DNA of 5,006 nucleotides from Methanobacteriota archaeon (GTDB lineage Archaea; Thermoplasmatota; Poseidoniia; Poseidoniales; Poseidoniaceae), in assembly GCA_002727695.1 (NCBI GenBank), contig PBXT01000013.1, positions 1-5,006 of the forward strand. The letters are read 5' to 3'. Under the pieces are notes generated by a model that saw only the letters and a list, made by a program, of their open reading frames with translations, was not told the DNA's origin and ran no database searches. Within the stretch, counting starts at the first letter, position 1; each line of letters begins with the position of its first letter. This document shows positions 5,005 to 5,006 of the stretch, piece after piece. The translations under genes were made by a program, and so were the position numbers.

Positions 5005-5006
5005 TA

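Overview
The window looks like chromosomal DNA from a euryarchaeon. Three things point that way: an archaeal-style RibB, a RibL-type FAD synthetase (an archaeal enzyme family), and a lumazine synthase with the archaeal GPG...R C-terminus. The moderate base composition, very tight gene packing and protein style would fit the uncultured planktonic Thermoplasmatota (Marine Group II / Poseidoniales-like). That placement is inference and was not tested.

Layout. (1) Positions 1-86, minus strand: the first 28 codons of a gene running off the left edge, whose N-terminus resembles archaeal endonuclease IV-like TIM-barrel proteins. (2) Positions 87 to about 209: a divergent intergenic region with an AT-rich TATA-like box and a perfect 7-bp-arm inverted repeat placed where ribB transcription should begin. 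(3) Positions 210-2387, plus strand: a compact riboflavin/FAD operon, ribB - ribL - riboflavin synthase - ribH. Gaps are 29 and 14 bases, then a 4-base ATGA overlap. A 9-bp stem hairpin follows the ribH stop. (4) Positions 2359-2901, minus strand: a small polytopic membrane protein of the DUF457/YdjM-like 'membrane-bound metal-dependent hydrolase' type, whose 3' end overlaps ribH by 29 bases. (5) Positions 2977-5004, plus strand: a two-gene unit of thioredoxin reductase and a MoeB/ThiF-type E1-like enzyme fused to a rhodanese domain, separated by 9 bases.

How the genes work together. RibB makes the four-carbon unit, RibH condenses it to lumazine, riboflavin synthase dismutates lumazine to riboflavin, and RibL adenylylates FMN to FAD. 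The GTP-derived branch and riboflavin kinase are not in this window. The downstream thioredoxin reductase is itself an FAD enzyme. Its partner gene encodes a sulfur-carrier activating and sulfur-transferring protein, so the pair suggests redox-coupled sulfur transfer.

No previously undescribed system is evident. The points worth a second look are the palindrome at the ribB start, the bacterial/eukaryotic-type riboflavin synthase inside an otherwise archaeal pathway, a RibL with no cysteine, and an E1-rhodanese fusion that lacks the usual zinc cysteines but keeps both catalytic cysteines.
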